Positions 57,372-64,000 of a stretch of DNA of 64,000 nt are shown piece after piece (position 1 is the stretch's first letter; every line of letters begins with the position of its first letter). The DNA is from CATOSD01 sp965203135 (GTDB lineage: Bacteria; Chloroflexota; Dehalococcoidia; Lucifugimonadales; CATOSD01). Position numbers and translations under genes: made by a program. The notes under the pieces were generated by a model. It made no database searches and was not told the DNA's origin. It saw only the letters and a program-made list of their open reading frames with translations. Location: positions 1,674,001 to 1,738,000 of the forward strand of contig CBDBBO010000001.1 of NCBI GenBank assembly GCA_965203135.1. The letters are read 5' to 3'.

Positions 57372-57822
57372 CGTCCCTTCCGGCCATGCGACTGGCGAGG
57401 ATGGCGACCCCGACCGCGATGATGACCACGGGCCAGAAGATGTCCCACCGCCACCAGAACAGCGCTCCCAGGCTGTTCAGAAGGAACAGAACGCCCATGG
57501 CTATGAGGACGCCTCCTAAGAGGGTGCGGCCCCGGCCCCACCGTGATCTTGCAGGCGTCGCGTCATACTCCGGGTCGCTCGATTCGGCGCTCACCTCGGC
57601 GTTGGGGGTGGGTGCGTGCTGGGGCAAAGCGTGCTTTGGCATGATGATCGCGAGAATCAGGTAGGCGATCAGGGCGATTCCCGCAGACGCGAATGTCAGC
57701 ACCACCCAGGCTATCCGGACCAGCGTAGGGTCGACGTCGAAGTACTCGGCCATTCCGCCGGCGACGCCGAACAGCATGGATTCGTTTGTGCTTCTGTGGA
57801 GCCTCTTGGGTTCGACGTTCAT
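57364..57822 (-). CDS. PspC-domain membrane protein
   Basis: A 152-residue protein. The PspC domain reads KRLHRSTNESMLFGVAGGMAEYFDVDPTLVRIAWVVLTFASAGIALIAYLILAIIMP (about 6-62). A Pro/Ser-rich linker and a second LiaF-type two-helix block (about 97-148) follow. PspC proteins take part in envelope-stress signalling. ATG 57822; 8-base overlap with the toastrack gene. Middle gene of a three-gene unit. Confidence 0.87.
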   Translation of the reverse strand: MNVEPKRLHRSTNESMLFGVAGGMAEYFDVDPTLVRIAWVVLTFASAGIALIAYLILAIIMPKHALPQHAPTPNAEVSAESSDPEYDATPARSRWGRGRTLLGGVLIAMGVLFLLNSLGALFWWRWDIFWPVVIIAVGVAILASRMAGRDDG

Positions 57823-57839
57823 GGCGACACCCCCAGCGG

Positions 57840-58544
57840 TCAGTCGTCTATCTTCAGGCTGCCCATCACCACCTGGCCAGTTATGATCAGGTCGGGCGCG
57901 CCGTCTTTGCTCTCCTGGTTGGAACGTTCGTCCTTTGCCTCGCCCATCACGGTCGTGTTCTCCAGCCGCACGCTCCAGTCCCGGGGTACTCTGAGTCTGG
58001 CTTCACCCATCACTACGGTCACCTCCAGTGTGGCAGGCCGTTCCTCGACCGCCGAGTCCCGAAGGTCCACGTGCGACGAGCCCATGACCGTCGTGGCCTG
58101 GCCGCCCCTGAAGTCGCCCGAGATTACGTTCTCCCTGTTGGAACTGAAGATGTTGAAGGCGTCGACTTGGCCGCCCTCCGCCGTGAACCGGCTTGTCTCG
58201 GGCGATCCGACCGTCTCGGGCTGCGGACGCCTCCCGGGGCCACGGCCCAGAATTATGGCGACGCCTGCCGCGATGAGCACGACCGGCCAGAAGATGGCTC
58301 CGTCCACACCAAGCCAACTCAGCTGGACGATCAGGGCTATGGTGATTATCAGCACGGGCCAGAACACGCGCCGGAAGCCGTTGGCAACGAGCCGCCACAG
58401 GCCGAACAGGATGAAAAGCGAAGGAGCCCATCGCACAACGTTGTCGAAAGCGGTGACTCCGGTGTTCTGCAGAAGGAGCAGCACGCCCACGGCTACTATC
58501 AGCAGCCCTATGACTATCCGGCTGGAATTCCTGCTTCCGTTCAT
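57840..58544 (-). CDS. LiaF-like membrane protein
   Basis: A 234-residue protein. N-terminal helices: IVIGLLIVAVGVLLLLQNTGV, WAPSLFILFGLWRLV, VFWPVLIITIALIVQLSW and AIFWPVVLIAAGVAIILG, the DUF5668/LiaF membrane block. The soluble C-terminus has the LiaF-type repeats GDFRGGQATTVMGSSHVDLRDSA, VTVVMGEARLRVPRDW and ITGQVVMGSLKI. It probably modulates an envelope-stress response, together with the PspC and toastrack proteins. ATG 58544. The leuA gene stops 85 bases upstream of it. Confidence 0.85.
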   Translation of the reverse strand: MNGSRNSSRIVIGLLIVAVGVLLLLQNTGVTAFDNVVRWAPSLFILFGLWRLVANGFRRVFWPVLIITIALIVQLSWLGVDGAIFWPVVLIAAGVAIILGRGPGRRPQPETVGSPETSRFTAEGGQVDAFNIFSSNRENVISGDFRGGQATTVMGSSHVDLRDSAVEERPATLEVTVVMGEARLRVPRDWSVRLENTTVMGEAKDERSNQESKDGAPDLIITGQVVMGSLKIDD

Positions 58545-58628
58545 GTGGACATCGACCTTTGAGTTGCGCGGTCGCGCCTGTAAGACGGCGGAGCGCGCAT
58601 AAGGCGCCCCGCCGTCCGGTAATCCGGC

Positions 58629-60182
58629 CTACGAGGTGGGCACGTCGAAGGTCGGGCGCGTGTCCTGCGTCGCCAGCAGCCGGTTGAGGGCGTTCATGTA
58701 CGCCTTGGCGCTGGCCACGATGATGTCGGTGTCCGAGCCGCGGCCCACGTAGGTTTTCTCGTCTTTCTCGATGCGTATGGTCACGTCGCCGAGCGCGTCG
58801 ATGCCCTCCGTCACGGCGTCCACCCTGTACTCGGTCAGCCTGTTGGGCACGTTCACCAGGCGGTTGATCGCCTTGTACACGGCGTCCACGGGGCCGGTGC
58901 CCGTCGCGGCGTCCGTGACCTCACGGTCGTCCGGGTCTCGCAGCGTGACTGTGGCAGTCGGCACCTCGTGATTGCCGCACGACACCTGGATGTGCTCCAG
59001 ACTGAACACGGAGGGAATGTCGGTGGTGCGGCGCTGGCTCGACATGAGCGCGCTCAGGTCCGCGTCGGTGACCTCCGGCTTGCGGTCGGCGAGGCTCTTG
59101 AACGCCTCGAACGCCTCGTTCAGCTCGTCCTGCTCCAGGTTGTAGCCCAGCTCGCTCAGCCGCGCCCTCAGGCCGGCCCTACCGCTCAGCTTGCCGAGCA
59201 CCAGCTCGTTGCTGGGCCAGCCGATGGACTGCGGGTCCATGATCTCGAACGTGGTGCGCTCCTTCAGCACGCCGTCCTGGTGGATGCCGGAGGCGTGGCG
59301 GAAGGCGTTTGCGCCCACCACGGCCTTGTTTGGCTGCACCATGAAGCCGGTGATGTCGCTCACCAGCTTGCTGGTGCGGTATATCTGGCGGGTGTCGATT
59401 CCGGTCTCGACGCCGTAGTGGTCCTTGCGCGTCTCCAGCGCCATGATGACCTCTTCGAGCGCGGCGTTGCCCGCCCGCTCGCCGAGGCCGTTGATGCAGC
59501 CCTCGACCTGCCGGGCGCCCTCGGCCACGGCGGCGAGGCTGTTGCCCGACGCCTGGCCCAGGTCGTTGTGGCAGTGCACGCTCAGCACGGCCTTGTCGAT
59601 GTTGGGCACGTTCTCCTTGATGAGCCGGATGCGCTCGCGGAACTCCCAGGGCATGACGTAGCCCACCGTGTCCGGGATGTTGATGGTGGTGGCGCCCGCG
59701 TCGATGGCGGCCTCCAGCATCCTGTACAGGTACTCGATGTCCGTGCGCGTGGCGTCCATCGGAGAGAACTCCACGTCGTCGCAGTAGCTCTTGGCGCGCT
59801 CGACCGAGGCGATGGCCATTTCCATGACCTCTTCCGGGTTGCGGCGGAGCTGGTGCATGATCTGCACGTCCGAGCTCGAGATGAAGACATGGATGCGCGG
59901 CCTATCGGCATCCTTGATCGCCTCCCATGCGGCGTCGACGTCCGGCAGCACGCAGCGGGCGAGCGAGGCGATGACGGGTCTGCGCACCTCGCGCGCGATG
60001 GTCTGCACCGCCTCGAAGTCTCCGGGCGAGCTGGCGGCGAATCCGGCCTCGATCACGTCCACGCCCAGCCTGTCGAGCTGCCTGGCGATCTCCAGCTTCT
60101 CCTGGGTGGTCAGGCCGATGCCCGCGGACTGCTCGCCGTCCCTCAGCGTGGTATCGAAGATTATTACTCGGTCATCCGACAT
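58629..60182 (-). CDS. leuA: 2-isopropylmalate synthase
   Basis: A 517-residue protein, the usual long form. RVIIFDTTLRDGEQSAGIGLTTQEKLEIARQLDRLGVDVIEAGF opens the HMGL-like barrel, SVHCHNDLGQASGNSLAA holds the metal HxH pair, and NAFRHASGIHQDGVLK ends the barrel. Residues about 370-517 form the allosteric LeuA dimer domain that binds leucine. It condenses acetyl-CoA with 2-oxoisovalerate. ATG 60182 is chosen because CAGGAG lies 8 bases upstream; the longer frame to 60386 is Arg-rich and has no ribosome site. Confidence 0.95.
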   Translation of the reverse strand: MSDDRVIIFDTTLRDGEQSAGIGLTTQEKLEIARQLDRLGVDVIEAGFAASSPGDFEAVQTIAREVRRPVIASLARCVLPDVDAAWEAIKDADRPRIHVFISSSDVQIMHQLRRNPEEVMEMAIASVERAKSYCDDVEFSPMDATRTDIEYLYRMLEAAIDAGATTINIPDTVGYVMPWEFRERIRLIKENVPNIDKAVLSVHCHNDLGQASGNSLAAVAEGARQVEGCINGLGERAGNAALEEVIMALETRKDHYGVETGIDTRQIYRTSKLVSDITGFMVQPNKAVVGANAFRHASGIHQDGVLKERTTFEIMDPQSIGWPSNELVLGKLSGRAGLRARLSELGYNLEQDELNEAFEAFKSLADRKPEVTDADLSALMSSQRRTTDIPSVFSLEHIQVSCGNHEVPTATVTLRDPDDREVTDAATGTGPVDAVYKAINRLVNVPNRLTEYRVDAVTEGIDALGDVTIRIEKDEKTYVGRGSDTDIIVASAKAYMNALNRLLATQDTRPTFDVPTS

Positions 60183-60259
60183 TGTGTGTCTCCTGTGTGG
60201 GTCTGAAATTCGTAGGTCGGCTTCGGGTGTGATGGCGCCGCCTATCGAAGGGCAACGCA

Positions 60260-60304
60260 GTCCGCCGAGCCGAGCCTCGCCAGGACCCGGCCTGTGCGGC
60301 GAAC
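60260..60304 (-). promoter_or_regulatory. GC-rich hairpin in the leuA leader
   Basis: GTTCGCCG (60304-60297) pairs with CGGCGGAC (60267-60260), and inside it GCCGGG pairs with CTCGGC with one wobble. The structure lies about 78 bases upstream of the leuA start, in the gap after the coiled-coil gene. It could be a terminator of the upstream unit or a leader regulator; no leucine-codon run was seen in the small frame that overlaps it. Confidence 0.35.
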
Positions 60305-60349
60305 TACGTGTGGTGTCTCCTTGTGGTTCATGTCGTCGTCTGTCCTTTG

Positions 60350-60550
60350 CTACTTCAAAAGCAACGCTACGATCAGCGTTACCCACATAGTTATGATGAC
60401 TCCAAGTGTCACAACCATGTTCCGGTTTACAACCGAGCGGAGTTCCCTTATGTCTTGCTTGGTGTCGCTAACTTCGCGGACGAGCGACTCCACGACGGCT
60501 TCGATTCTTGCTAGTCGTTCGCCTTCCGGAGCCTGCTGAGTTGTAGTCAT
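60350..60550 (-). CDS. Small coiled-coil membrane protein (paralogue of 60608-60844)
   Basis: A 66-residue protein: MTTTQQAPEGERLARIEAVVESLVREVSDTKQDIRELRSVVNRN forms a coiled coil, then one membrane helix MVVTLGVIITMWVTLIVALLLK. It is a paralogue of its upstream neighbour (shared PEGERLAR-E-V-LVREV). ATG 60550 after GGAGAAG. Resembles XhlA-like or small nuclease-accessory proteins with an N-terminal coil and a C-terminal anchor. It may be a membrane anchor in the Mrr cassette. Confidence 0.62.
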   Translation of the reverse strand: MTTTQQAPEGERLARIEAVVESLVREVSDTKQDIRELRSVVNRNMVVTLGVIITMWVTLIVALLLK

Positions 60551-60607
60551 TGTTCACTTCTCCAAGTCCAGAAACGGCGACATAGACTGCGCGGTCTGAA
60601 TGTACAG

Positions 60608-60844
60608 CTAAGCCTTGAGTATGAGCGTAACGATTAGGCCAATCAATGAGGGCGCCAATATCCCAATCAGTGTTGCCAGCATCCAAAGAAAGTAGGTGCG
60701 CACCTTGCTGTCGAGATCGCGAATGGCGGTTCGGATGTCCCTGACATCCGCCTTTAGGTCTCCCACTTCGCGCACGAGGTAGTCGACGGTGGCTTCCAGT
60801 CTTGCCAGCCTTTCGCCTTCTGGAACTTCTTGAACTGTGGTCAC
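60608..60844 (-). CDS. Small coiled-coil membrane protein (paralogue of 60350-60550)
   Basis: A 78-residue protein: MTTVQEVPEGERLARLEATVDYLVREVGDLKADVRDIRTAIRDLDSKVR is a coiled coil, followed by FLWMLATLIGILAPSLIGLIVTLIL, probably a membrane helix hairpin or one long helix. The GTG start overlaps the nuclease stop by 4 bases (GTGA), so it is translationally coupled to it. The tandem paralogue arose by duplication. Confidence 0.65.
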   Translation of the reverse strand: MTTVQEVPEGERLARLEATVDYLVREVGDLKADVRDIRTAIRDLDSKVRTYFLWMLATLIGILAPSLIGLIVTLILKA

Positions 60845-61653
60845 TGTTTGTTCTCCAAGTCACCGAAGAAGTCTTCGTCCACTTCCTGCGTAACGACCGG
60901 AACGACCTTTACACCCAGACTAAGCCGTATCATCTCTTCTACTAGGTCGCTGCCGTCGATCAGCGTAATCGGCGCCTGCCTCTCTTCGACCCAGCCCTTT
61001 GCTGCCGGAGTGTAGCTTGACGTGGTGACGAGCACTCCTCTGTCGAATCTACCAGTCATACTACCCGACAGCCGTTGAACAGGCTCGATGCCCACGCTGT
61101 TCGAGGCTGCATATCGCTTCGCCTGAAACGCAACCTTTACACTAATGAATGGGATCTCGCATTGTCCGTCGATACCGCCGTCGTTTGTACGGCCCGTCAC
61201 CGTTACGTTCTCAAGACCCTTGGCCCTGAAAAACTCGCCTACCAGCGCCTCGAAATCGCTAGGCGTGAGGTTCATTATGCGCTCGCGCAACTTTGCCGAG
61301 AAGTCGCCTTCCGAGTCATCGACTGTTTCAGGGCCAGAGATAGGCAACTGGGATTCTTCAGTGGGTCTCTTTGCATCTTCAAACTTCTGACGAAAAGAGG
61401 CTAGTGCTTCTCCTCTCGCTATAACATTGTCCCAGCCATTGCTGCTACGGCCCTTCACATCTCTTGCCCACCCAGAAGGAGTGCCAAATGCCTTGCCACT
61501 CTCGTCCATGATTGAACCGTCAGACTGAAGACGCGCTCTTTGAGTCCCCCCGACGTGCACGGGTGGCACACATATCAACTCCTCACCAACAGATAGAAGT
61601 CCAGCTTCAATCAGGTCCTTCATTTTTGCTTTGTGGATTGCCTTTCGTGGCAT
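60841..61653 (-). CDS. RAMA-Mrr restriction endonuclease-like protein
   Basis: A 270-residue protein. Residues about 8-78 (MKDLIEAGLLSVGEELICV, then ARLQSDGSIMDESGKAFGTPSGWARDVKGRSSNGWDNV) form a RAMA-type domain, which in many restriction proteins reads modified DNA. Residues about 135-250 are an Mrr-type PD-(D/E)XK nuclease: LTPSDFEALVGEFFRAKGLENVTVTGRTNDGGIDGQCE, with Asp in GGIDG and the QAKRY strand, then DRGVLVTTSSYTPAAKGW. Likely a type IV-like nuclease that cuts modified DNA; this is inferred from domains only. It is coupled to two small membrane proteins by a 4-base overlap. Confidence 0.85.
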   Translation of the reverse strand: MPRKAIHKAKMKDLIEAGLLSVGEELICVPPVHVGGTQRARLQSDGSIMDESGKAFGTPSGWARDVKGRSSNGWDNVIARGEALASFRQKFEDAKRPTEESQLPISGPETVDDSEGDFSAKLRERIMNLTPSDFEALVGEFFRAKGLENVTVTGRTNDGGIDGQCEIPFISVKVAFQAKRYAASNSVGIEPVQRLSGSMTGRFDRGVLVTTSSYTPAAKGWVEERQAPITLIDGSDLVEEMIRLSLGVKVVPVVTQEVDEDFFGDLENKQ

Positions 61654-61680
61654 GGTTCAAACGCTTTCCGTACGGTCGTC

Positions 61681-61863
61681 CTAGTCTGGATCAGAACTAG
61701 AACCTATCGTATCTCGCAATCCGCTGTGTGTCTCTTCCACAGGATGATTGTCGTCTTGGGCGCGCAACTCGGCGCGCATTTTCGCCGTCATCTCAGCAAT
61801 CCGCCGCTTATCCTCGAGCGAGAAGCTCTTCGTGAGTTCACTAAACTTGCGGTGTCCGCTCAT
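61681..61863 (-). CDS. Small charged helical protein (antitoxin-like)
   Basis: A 60-residue protein, MSGHRKFSELTKSFSLEDKRRIAEMTAKMRAEL and an acidic tail. The FSELTKxFSxExxxxIAExTAxMxAEM start resembles N-termini of XRE-linked antitoxins, but no helix-turn-helix is present. ATG 61863 after ACAGGA. It overlaps the DUF2283 gene by 23 bases and precedes the Mrr gene. Confidence 0.5.
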   Translation of the reverse strand: MSGHRKFSELTKSFSLEDKRRIAEMTAKMRAELRAQDDNHPVEETHSGLRDTIGSSSDPD

Positions 61864-62092
61864 GGATGAATCCTGTATCGAGCTCAGCGCCAGCCAGTTC
61901 CACGTCCAGCCAGCCCTCGATGTCTGAAAGGCCCTCGACCATGAAGCCTATCACCTTGCCGTTTTCGTCGTACCTCGCCTGAACGTTGTCGCCGCCGGGT
62001 AGCGCGTCGTAGTAACCCGCCTTGGACTCGAAGTGGACGAAGAGCATGTCAGCATCCCCAAGATAAGAGATTCTCACGTTTCTCTTTCCCAT
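61841..62092 (-). CDS. DUF2283 protein
   Basis: An 83-residue protein: VRISYLGDADMLFVHFESKAGYYDALPGGDNVQARYDENGKVIGFMVEGLSDI. The YDxEADxLYIxF-like start and DENGKVIGIEIxxAS pattern place it with DUF2283, small proteins often found beside toxin-antitoxin or mobile genes. ATG 62092 after GGGAGTGG; an upstream in-frame GTG-rich start is possible. Confidence 0.7.
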   Translation of the reverse strand: MGKRNVRISYLGDADMLFVHFESKAGYYDALPGGDNVQARYDENGKVIGFMVEGLSDIEGWLDVELAGAELDTGFIHERTPQV

Positions 62093-62123
62093 TCCACTCC
62101 CTTCCCGGTGAACCACTCCTTAG

Positions 62124-62387
62124 TCAATATAGAATCTTGAACAGAAAGGCGGAATCCAGACTTTGCCCAGAGCCTACCTTGTCCAGGCACTCTACTTGTG
62201 CCCGCTCTCGAAACTTCTGAGTCTCAAGCACTTGGCCGACGTCGATAGCAGCATCGCCATATGTCAGTCCCAAAACGCAACGCACATTTCCTATACGGAA
62301 ACAGATCCACGCTCTTCCCTCACGCCGAGACTTCTCAACTTGTTCGCACAGGTAGGTCCGAATCTGATATGCACTCCCTTGTGGCAT
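62124..62387 (-). CDS. Unknown small protein of the Mrr cassette
   Basis: An 87-residue protein, MPQGSAYQIRTYLCEQVEKSRREGRAWICFRIGNVRCVLGLTYGDAAID and then VGQVLETQKFRERAQVECLDKVG. Basic helix first, then strands; no family recognised. ATG 62387 after AGGGG. It lies 11 bases after ilvC and starts the A/T-richer cassette. May belong with DUF2283. Confidence 0.5.
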   Translation of the reverse strand: MPQGSAYQIRTYLCEQVEKSRREGRAWICFRIGNVRCVLGLTYGDAAIDVGQVLETQKFRERAQVECLDKVGSGQSLDSAFLFKILY

Positions 62388-62397
62388 TTCGTTGCCC

Positions 62398-63396
62398 CTA
62401 GTCCGCGTCCTTGAGGAAGCTCATCATGCCGCGCAGGTCTTCGCCCACCTGCTCGATCTGGTGCTCGGCGTTCTCGCGGCGCAGCCGGTCGAAGCGCGGG
62501 CGGCCCTCGTCGTTCTCGGCGATCCATTCGCGGGCGAAGCTGCCGTCCTGGATGCGGGCCAGCACCTCGCGCATGTTGTCCTTCACCCGCTCGTCCACCA
62601 CCACTGGGCCGCGGGTGTAGTCGCCGTACTCGGCGGTGTCGCTGACCGAGTAGCGCATGTAGCCCATGCCGCCCTGGTAGAGCAGGTCCACGATGAGCTT
62701 GAGTTCGTGCATGCACTCGAAGTAGGCGGACTCCGGCTGGTAGCCCGCCTCGACCAGCGTCTCGTACGCCGCTTTGACGAGCGCCGTGACGCCGCCGCAC
62801 AGCACGGCTTGTTCGCCGAACAGGTCCGTCTCGGTCTCCTCTTTGAACGTGGTGTCGAGCACGCCCGCCCGCGTGCAGCCGATGCCGCGTGCGTAGGCCA
62901 GGCTCAGGCCGTGGGCGTTTCCGGTAGCGTCCTGGTGTACGGCCAACAAGCCGGGCACGCCGGAGCCCCTGGTGAACACCTCTCTCATGCGGTGGCCCGG
63001 CGCCTTGGGCGCGACCATGGAGACGTCTATGCTGTCGGCGGGCTTGATGGTGTCGTAGTGGATGTTGAAGCCGTGGGCGAACATCAGCGTCTGCCCCGGC
63101 AGCAGGTGGGGCGCGACGGACTCGCGGTACACCTCGGCCTGCAGGTGGTCGGGGATCAGCATCATCACGATGTCGGAGTCGCGGGCCACGTCGGCGACAA
63201 GCCCCACCTCCAGGCCGTCCTCCTCCGCCTTGGCGATGCTGCGGCTGCCCTCGTACAGCCCCACCTTGACGCTGACGCCGCTGTCATCCAGGTTCAGCGC
63301 GTGGGCGTGACCCTGGCTGCCGTACCCGATTATGCCGACCGTCTTGCCGTCCAGCAGGGACATGTCGGCGTCGTTTTCGTAGTACATCTTTACCAT
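62398..63396 (-). CDS. ilvC: Ketol-acid reductoisomerase
   Basis: A 332-residue class I enzyme. GKTVGIIGYGSQGHAHALNLDDSGVSVKVGLYEGSRS is the NAD(P)H Rossmann loop, MVAPKAPGHRMREVFTRGSGVPGLLAVHQDATG and DTTFKEETETDLFGEQAVLCGG carry the Mg/acid site, and MGYMRYSVSDTAEYG ends the knotted domain. It converts acetolactate to 2,3-dihydroxyisovalerate in the valine/leucine pathway. ATG 63396. IlvN is immediately upstream; leuA is downstream, separated by the Mrr cassette. Confidence 0.96.
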   Translation of the reverse strand: MVKMYYENDADMSLLDGKTVGIIGYGSQGHAHALNLDDSGVSVKVGLYEGSRSIAKAEEDGLEVGLVADVARDSDIVMMLIPDHLQAEVYRESVAPHLLPGQTLMFAHGFNIHYDTIKPADSIDVSMVAPKAPGHRMREVFTRGSGVPGLLAVHQDATGNAHGLSLAYARGIGCTRAGVLDTTFKEETETDLFGEQAVLCGGVTALVKAAYETLVEAGYQPESAYFECMHELKLIVDLLYQGGMGYMRYSVSDTAEYGDYTRGPVVVDERVKDNMREVLARIQDGSFAREWIAENDEGRPRFDRLRRENAEHQIEQVGEDLRGMMSFLKDAD

Positions 63397-63407
63397 TGTT
63401 GTTTCAC

Positions 63408-63441
63408 CTTCACCTCAATCCTCTCCCATCGAGGGAGAGGA
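63408..63441. repeat. Palindromic hairpin between ilvN and ilvC
   Basis: CCTCTCCC (63420-63427) pairs with GGGAGAGG (63433-63440) across ATCGA. Same family as 25484-25517 (CTCTCCC core). It sits in the 63-base gap between ilvN and ilvC and may attenuate or separate their expression. Confidence 0.55.
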
Positions 63442-63459
63442 GGCCTTCTGGGAACTGCG

Positions 63460-64000
63460 TTACACACTACCCGTTTCCAGGGGCTTGCGTGCTCTTGCCT
63501 GGGCCCCGTTACGCTGCGCGGTCGGGACGCTCATGCCGCGAGCCAACGCGATCTTGCCGGTGCGCATCACCTCCAGGACGCCGAAGGCGCTTAGCAGGTG
63601 TTGCAGCGAGTCTATCTTGTCCTCGTCCCCGGTCACCTCGATTATGAGCGAGTCCGGCGCCAGGTCCACGATGTGCGCGCGGAAGATGTCCGCGATCTGC
63701 ATGATCTCCCCGCGCGTCTGGAAGTTGGAGCGCACCCGTATCAGGCCCAGCTCCCGCGTCACCGTGTTCTCGTCGGACATGTCGGTGACCTTGACGACGT
63801 CGATGAGCTTGTGCAGGTGCTTGGTGACCTGCTCCACCACGGCCTGGTCGCCCTCGACCACGAACGTCATGCGGGAGAGTTCGGGCAACTCGCTCTGCCC
63901 CACCGCCAGGCTGGAGATGTTGAAGCCGCGCCTCCGGAACATGCTCGACACGCGGTTGAGCACGCCCGGCCTGTCGTTGACCAGCGCGGTGATGGTGTGT
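63460..64000 (-). CDS. ilvN: Acetolactate synthase small (regulatory) subunit, start beyond window
   Basis: The frame runs off the right edge and gives HTITALVNDRPGVLNRVSSMFRRRGFNISSLAVGQSELPELSRMTFVVEGD, an ACT domain with the valine-binding NDRPGVLNR loop. The C-terminal part includes RELGLIRVRS, DIFRAHIVDLAPDSLIIEVTGDEDKIDSLQHLLSAFGVLEVMRTGKIAL. It activates and gives valine feedback to IlvB, which should lie further right. Probably only the first few codons are missing. An in-frame GTG at 63963 is internal. Confidence 0.93.
   Translation of the reverse strand, partial: HTITALVNDRPGVLNRVSSMFRRRGFNISSLAVGQSELPELSRMTFVVEGDQAVVEQVTKHLHKLIDVVKVTDMSDENTVTRELGLIRVRSNFQTRGEIMQIADIFRAHIVDLAPDSLIIEVTGDEDKIDSLQHLLSAFGVLEVMRTGKIALARGMSVPTAQRNGAQARARKPLETGSV

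Noticed and set aside
60240..60330. Leucine leader peptide for leuA
   Set aside because: A 27-codon frame begins near 60330 but has few leucine codons and no ribosome site.
60183..60386. Longer leuA N-terminus from 60386
   Set aside because: The extra part is Arg-rich, lacks a ribosome site, and the LeuA family begins at MSDDRV behind CAGGAG.
1..64000. tRNA or rRNA genes
   Set aside because: No cloverleaf signature or conserved rRNA stretches were found by eye in the gaps; a tRNA scan would settle it.

Overview
The window looks like a chromosomal segment of a GC-rich, environmental, Chloroflexota-like bacterium, perhaps of the SAR202/Dehalococcoidia type. This is inferred from gene content: DUF1800/DUF1501 pair, DUF3179 lipoprotein, AtuA/DUF4387 pair, phosphotriesterase-like hydrolase, dienelactone hydrolase, LiaF/PspC membrane proteins, an AceE-like E1, and the leu/ilv order. 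No rRNA, tRNA, CRISPR array or transposase was recognised, so taxonomy is tentative. Most genes start with ATG, GTG or TTG behind clear GGAGG-like sites, and operons are tightly packed.

Layout. 0-6 kb: start of a molybdenum hydroxylase gene (left edge), a toxin-antitoxin remnant whose PIN toxin is broken by intergenic repeats, and a large secreted fibronectin-III/Calx-beta protein with a 16-C tract that breaks the frame in its signal peptide. 6-10 kb: an adaptor with two sets of 32-residue repeats and a MacB-type permease. 10-16 kb: a HEPN pair, a malate/lactate dehydrogenase, a HigBA-type pair, a DUF3179 lipoprotein with an in-frame UGA exactly at a conserved Cys plus a SECIS-like hairpin (candidate selenoprotein), a SelA-fold PLP enzyme and a dienelactone hydrolase. 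17-22 kb: an A/T-richer defence-like island (cytosine-5 methylase, GHKL/MORC-like ATPase, two unknown proteins, Vsr). 22-30 kb: phosphotriesterase-like hydrolase, circularly permuted ATP-grasp, DUF1800 and DUF1501 proteins (split by a zinc-ribbon protein) and an NHL-repeat protein. 30-35 kb: a 1602-residue sacsin-type ATPase fused to an SF2 helicase.

36-47 kb: ammonium transporter, alpha-E protein, comEA, MscS channel, a frameshifted amidohydrolase, AtuA/DUF4387, an FAD-linked oxidase and comEC, all on the plus strand. 47-52 kb: a VapBC-type pair, hydroxypyruvate isomerase, AceE-like E1 and a cyclophilin lipoprotein. 52-64 kb, all minus: MFS exporter and small membrane proteins, leuC, three envelope-stress membrane proteins, leuA, a six-gene cassette (two small coiled-coil membrane proteins, a RAMA-Mrr nuclease, three small proteins), ilvC and ilvN. 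The cassette and the envelope-stress genes are nested inside the branched-chain amino-acid biosynthesis cluster.

Short palindromic and inverted repeats of several families sit in most long gaps. One pair flanks the fibronectin gene in inverted orientation, and another diverged pair lies at the outer sides of the two large defence-like loci. The most interesting observations are the candidate selenocysteine DUF3179 protein, the methylase/GHKL/Vsr locus, the sacsin-helicase fusion, and the RAMA-Mrr cassette.
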